Positions 7,250-9,913 of a DNA stretch of 9,913 nt are shown here, one piece after another (the stretch's first letter is position 1; each line of letters opens with the position of its first letter). Location of the stretch: positions 1 to 9,913 of the forward strand of contig JAITHY010000041.1 in assembly GCA_031279715.1 (NCBI GenBank), in the 5' to 3' direction. Origin of the DNA: Verrucomicrobiales bacterium. GTDB lineage: Bacteria; Verrucomicrobiota; Verrucomicrobiia; Methylacidiphilales; JAAUTS01. The position numbers and the translations under genes are program-made. The notes below the pieces were generated by a model that worked only from the letters and a program-made list of their open reading frames with translations, made no database searches and had not been told where the DNA came from.

Positions 7250-8281
7250 TTAAACTTTGCCGTAAATGGTTTTACCCGTGGAGAGCAAGTCATCGCAAGC
7301 CTCGCCGAGGCGGGCGGTGACACCATCCTCAGCCTTCTTGAGATAGCTGCGCGGGTCGTAGGCTTTTTTGTCGCCGATTTCGCCGTCAATCTTCAGCACG
7401 CCGTCGTAGTTGCGGAAGAAGTGCTCGGCAATCGGGCGGGTGAAGGCGTATTGCGTATCGGTGTCGATGTTCATTTTAACGACGCCGTAGCCGAGTGTCT
7501 CGCGGATTTCACTGAGCGGGGTGCCGCTGCCGCCGTGGAACACGAGGTCAAACTCAGCCTCCTTGCCGTACTTGGCAATGACCGCGTCCTGGCCTTTTTT
7601 CAAAATGTCCGGACGAAGCTTGACCGCGCCGGGTTTGTAGGAGCCGTGAACGTTGCCAAAAGTGGCGGCAAACAAATAACGCCCCTTGCCCTTCAGCATT
7701 TCGCAAACTTCAAGCATGTCTTCGGGTGAGGTGTAGAGTTTGTCAGCGGGATGGTCGGAGTTATCCACGCCGTCTTCCTCGCCGCCGACAACGCCGGCCT
7801 CAAGTTCAAGGATAATTTCCTGCTCGACGCAAAGTTTCAAAATTTCCTGCGTGAGCTTGAGGTTCTCCTTCAGCGGCAACTCGGAGGCGTCAAGCATGTG
7901 CGAGTTGAACAGATTGCCTTTGCCGGTTTTGCGACGCTCAGCGGTGGCGGCAATGAGCGGCTTGAGGAATTTGTCAACTTTCTTCGGCTGGCAGTGATCA
8001 GTGTGCAGACCGACGAGGACGTCGTATTTCCGCGCGAGAATGTGCGCGGCCTCGGCGAGAACGATGGCGCCAAACGCCATGTCCTTGACCGCGACGCCGG
8101 AGGCGAACTCGCCGCCACCGGTGGAAACCTGGATGATGCCATCGGATTTTTTATCGGCAAAGGCTTTCAGCGCGGCGTTAATCGTGCTGATGGAGGTTAC
8201 GTTGATGGCGGGATAGGCGTAATCGCCCGCTTGTGCCGCGTCCAGCATGGCGGCGTATTGTTTGGGTGTTGCTATTGGCAT
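7250..8281 (-). CDS. fba: Class II fructose-bisphosphate aldolase (type A)
   Basis: The enzyme cleaves fructose 1,6-bisphosphate to glyceraldehyde 3-phosphate and dihydroxyacetone phosphate (glycolysis and, in reverse, gluconeogenesis), using Zn2+. The 343-residue length fits the E. coli FbaA-like class IIA enzymes (about 340-360). Motifs in order: LHTDHC (92-97; His93, catalytic Asp95, zinc ligand His96), ELEAGVVGGEEDGVDN (159-174), FGNVHGSYKPG (208-218, zinc ligand His212), FHGGSG (248-253, zinc ligand His249) and NIDTDTQ (271-277, substrate binding). All catalytic and metal residues are intact. The ATG at 8281 is the only sensible start; Shine-Dalgarno is poor. The gene starts 54 bp after the HtrA-like gene and ends at a strong terminator, so it may be the last gene of that unit or have its own promoter. 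Confidence 0.97.
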   Translation of the reverse strand: MPIATPKQYAAMLDAAQAGDYAYPAINVTSISTINAALKAFADKKSDGIIQVSTGGGEFASGVAVKDMAFGAIVLAEAAHILARKYDVLVGLHTDHCQPKKVDKFLKPLIAATAERRKTGKGNLFNSHMLDASELPLKENLKLTQEILKLCVEQEIILELEAGVVGGEEDGVDNSDHPADKLYTSPEDMLEVCEMLKGKGRYLFAATFGNVHGSYKPGAVKLRPDILKKGQDAVIAKYGKEAEFDLVFHGGSGTPLSEIRETLGYGVVKMNIDTDTQYAFTRPIAEHFFRNYDGVLKIDGEIGDKKAYDPRSYLKKAEDGVTARLGEACDDLLSTGKTIYGKV

Positions 8282-9913
8282 AGGACATCAACGTTAGCGG
8301 GTCGGCGAAGAAAGGGAAGCAAAGTTTTTGTGTCGTTATTGCGGCGCGCTGACCTTCACAGGCCCAGTCTCGGCGGGCAACGGCGCTTGGCGCGGCAACG
8401 TGGTCGCTGACAGTCTCAGTTCGGGACGCTCGATGATTTTCAGGTTGAACGTCAGCGACTGGTCTTTGCGCATGACTCGCACGGGAATGGTGGCCCCCAC
8501 CCTGGCGAAAAACGCGGCGTCGAGAATGTCCTGCGGACTGGAAATCCTCCGGTCGCCGATGGCGATGACCCGATCGCCGCGCTCCAAACCACAGTCAGCG
8601 GCGGGAGTCTGGTCATAAAGCTGGCTGACATAAACAGCGTGGGCGTAGGGCTTGTCAGGATGAGAGTCCACAACCCCGACTCCGACCCACCCGTGCCGCG
8701 CGGCGCCGTATTGTTTCAAGTCGGCGACGATGCGGCTGACCGACTTAATCGGGATGCCGTAACACTCGCGCCCGCCGTCAACGGAGAACACCATCATCGC
8801 CACCACTTCCCCGCTGCTGTTGAGCAAGGGTCCGCCGATTTGCCCGGGGCTGACGGTGATGTTGCACCGCACATGCGTGGTGGCGAAAAAACTGTTCAGG
8901 TACCGCACGTCAAAACCGGTGACAATGCCAAAACTCGGACTGACCGGCAAATTATACGCATACCCAATGCCCACCAAGCCGCTGGCGATGCGCAACTTGT
9001 CGGAGTCGCCCAGCGGAATAAAGGGCGTGTTCTCCAAATCCGCCTTGAGCAAAGCCACACCGCTGCGCGCGTCGCGTCCGATGATTTTCGCTTCAACAGC
9101 CTTCCCGTCGTATTCAATCGACGCCCGGGTGGACTCCAATACCACATCATAAGCGGTCAGCAACGTCCCATGACTATCAATGAAAAATCCCGTGCCCGCC
9201 AGAATTTGGTCAAGGTTAAGCGCGCGAATTTTTACCACCGCACCGGAGGTTTTGTTGAAAATCTGCTGCACCTCGCCCGACAATGAATCCATGACGGTCG
9301 CGTGAACGGCAGCGGCAAGCGCACAAACCGCGCCGGCCAGCAACAGGTTAAAACGCAATCGTTTTGTCATAAGACAGCGGAGTCTGACCGGTTGAATAAC
9401 GCGGGGCGTCCCTCTCGGAATCAGAAACCAACCGCACATTCGACGCGGCGCCGGTTTTGGCGTAACCGGCGGGGTCACCGTCAGCGGCGTCCCTGAACAA
9501 ACTCAGCGCCCCAATCACACACAGCGCCACAACCGCCGCCATCCCGCCGCAAACGGCAAACGCACGGCAAGGCTCGGCGAATAAAAACTCACGCAACCAC
9601 GACCGCAGCGACTCCCGGTGTGAAGCTTTCCGAAACATCTCCGCCCGCTGATAGCGATGAAACTCCGCCAGAAACCCGCTGAAATAGGCTTTCCCCGGCG
9701 TCTCCAGTTTCTTCAATCGCAACAACTGCTGTAATTTTTGCTCGTTCAAGTTCATCTACTCTCCACTATTTAACAAAGGATGCAAGCGCTTTCTGCAAAT
9801 AACGATGCGCGTAATGCAACCGCGACCGCACCGTTCCCTCGGAACAGTTCATGATTTTGCCAATCTCCGCGTGGCTCATGCCCTCAATGTCGAACAAAAT
9901 CACCGCGGCCCTC

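Overview
The window looks like chromosomal DNA of a Verrucomicrobia-type bacterium, most likely the Pedosphaera/Limisphaerales side. The evidence is a secreted autotransporter-type beta-strand-repeat protein with a PEP-CTERM tail (a combination common in that phylum), an ECF sigma factor followed by a small single-pass membrane protein, a Sel1-repeat protein, and fairly G+C-rich coding DNA with more A+T-rich spacers. This is inferred from gene content only; there is no rRNA or other marker gene.

Layout from left to right. At the extreme left edge (1-14) a minus-strand gene begins with a clear ribosome binding site and runs out of the window. A 700-bp spacer (15-714) holds a 21-bp tandem repeat with TTGTACAA cores and an 8-bp microsatellite. 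On the plus strand follow recO (short form) and a PgeF/YfiH-type laccase-domain protein, overlapping by 29 bp. They converge on a minus-strand PEP-CTERM beta-repeat protein (1878-3596), whose upstream region carries two TTGACA promoter-like elements and a possible 27-residue leaderless small ORF.

From 7160 down to 3846 lies a tight four-gene minus-strand operon: a proline-rich two-TM protein of unknown function, a calcineurin-like metallophosphoesterase (GTG start), a secreted Sel1-repeat protein, and a DUF2062 membrane protein. Gaps are 10 and 9 bp, then a 4-bp ATGA overlap. A good sigma70-type promoter abuts a bidirectional-looking terminator that ends the next gene upstream, class II fructose-bisphosphate aldolase (7250-8281).

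Upstream of fba on the same strand is a three-gene unit entering from the right edge: the C-terminal (region 4) end of an ECF sigma factor, a 135-aa single-TM probable anti-sigma factor, and a secreted HtrA-fold protein with one PDZ domain. In this HtrA-like protein all three catalytic-triad positions are replaced (His to Asp, Asp to Gly, Ser to Ile). It is therefore probably a pseudoprotease that binds rather than cuts, and may act as a sensor or partner in an envelope-stress circuit.

The most unusual non-gene signal is a strongly over-represented heptamer, CGCTGAC/GTCAGCG. I count 29 copies on the two strands (43 of the inner hexamer GCTGAC), in four different coding registers and both orientations, including a perfect 15-bp palindromic pair at 1278-1292. 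That pattern is hard to explain by protein or codon bias and suggests a genome-wide DNA word (uptake, Chi-like, methylation or protein-binding).
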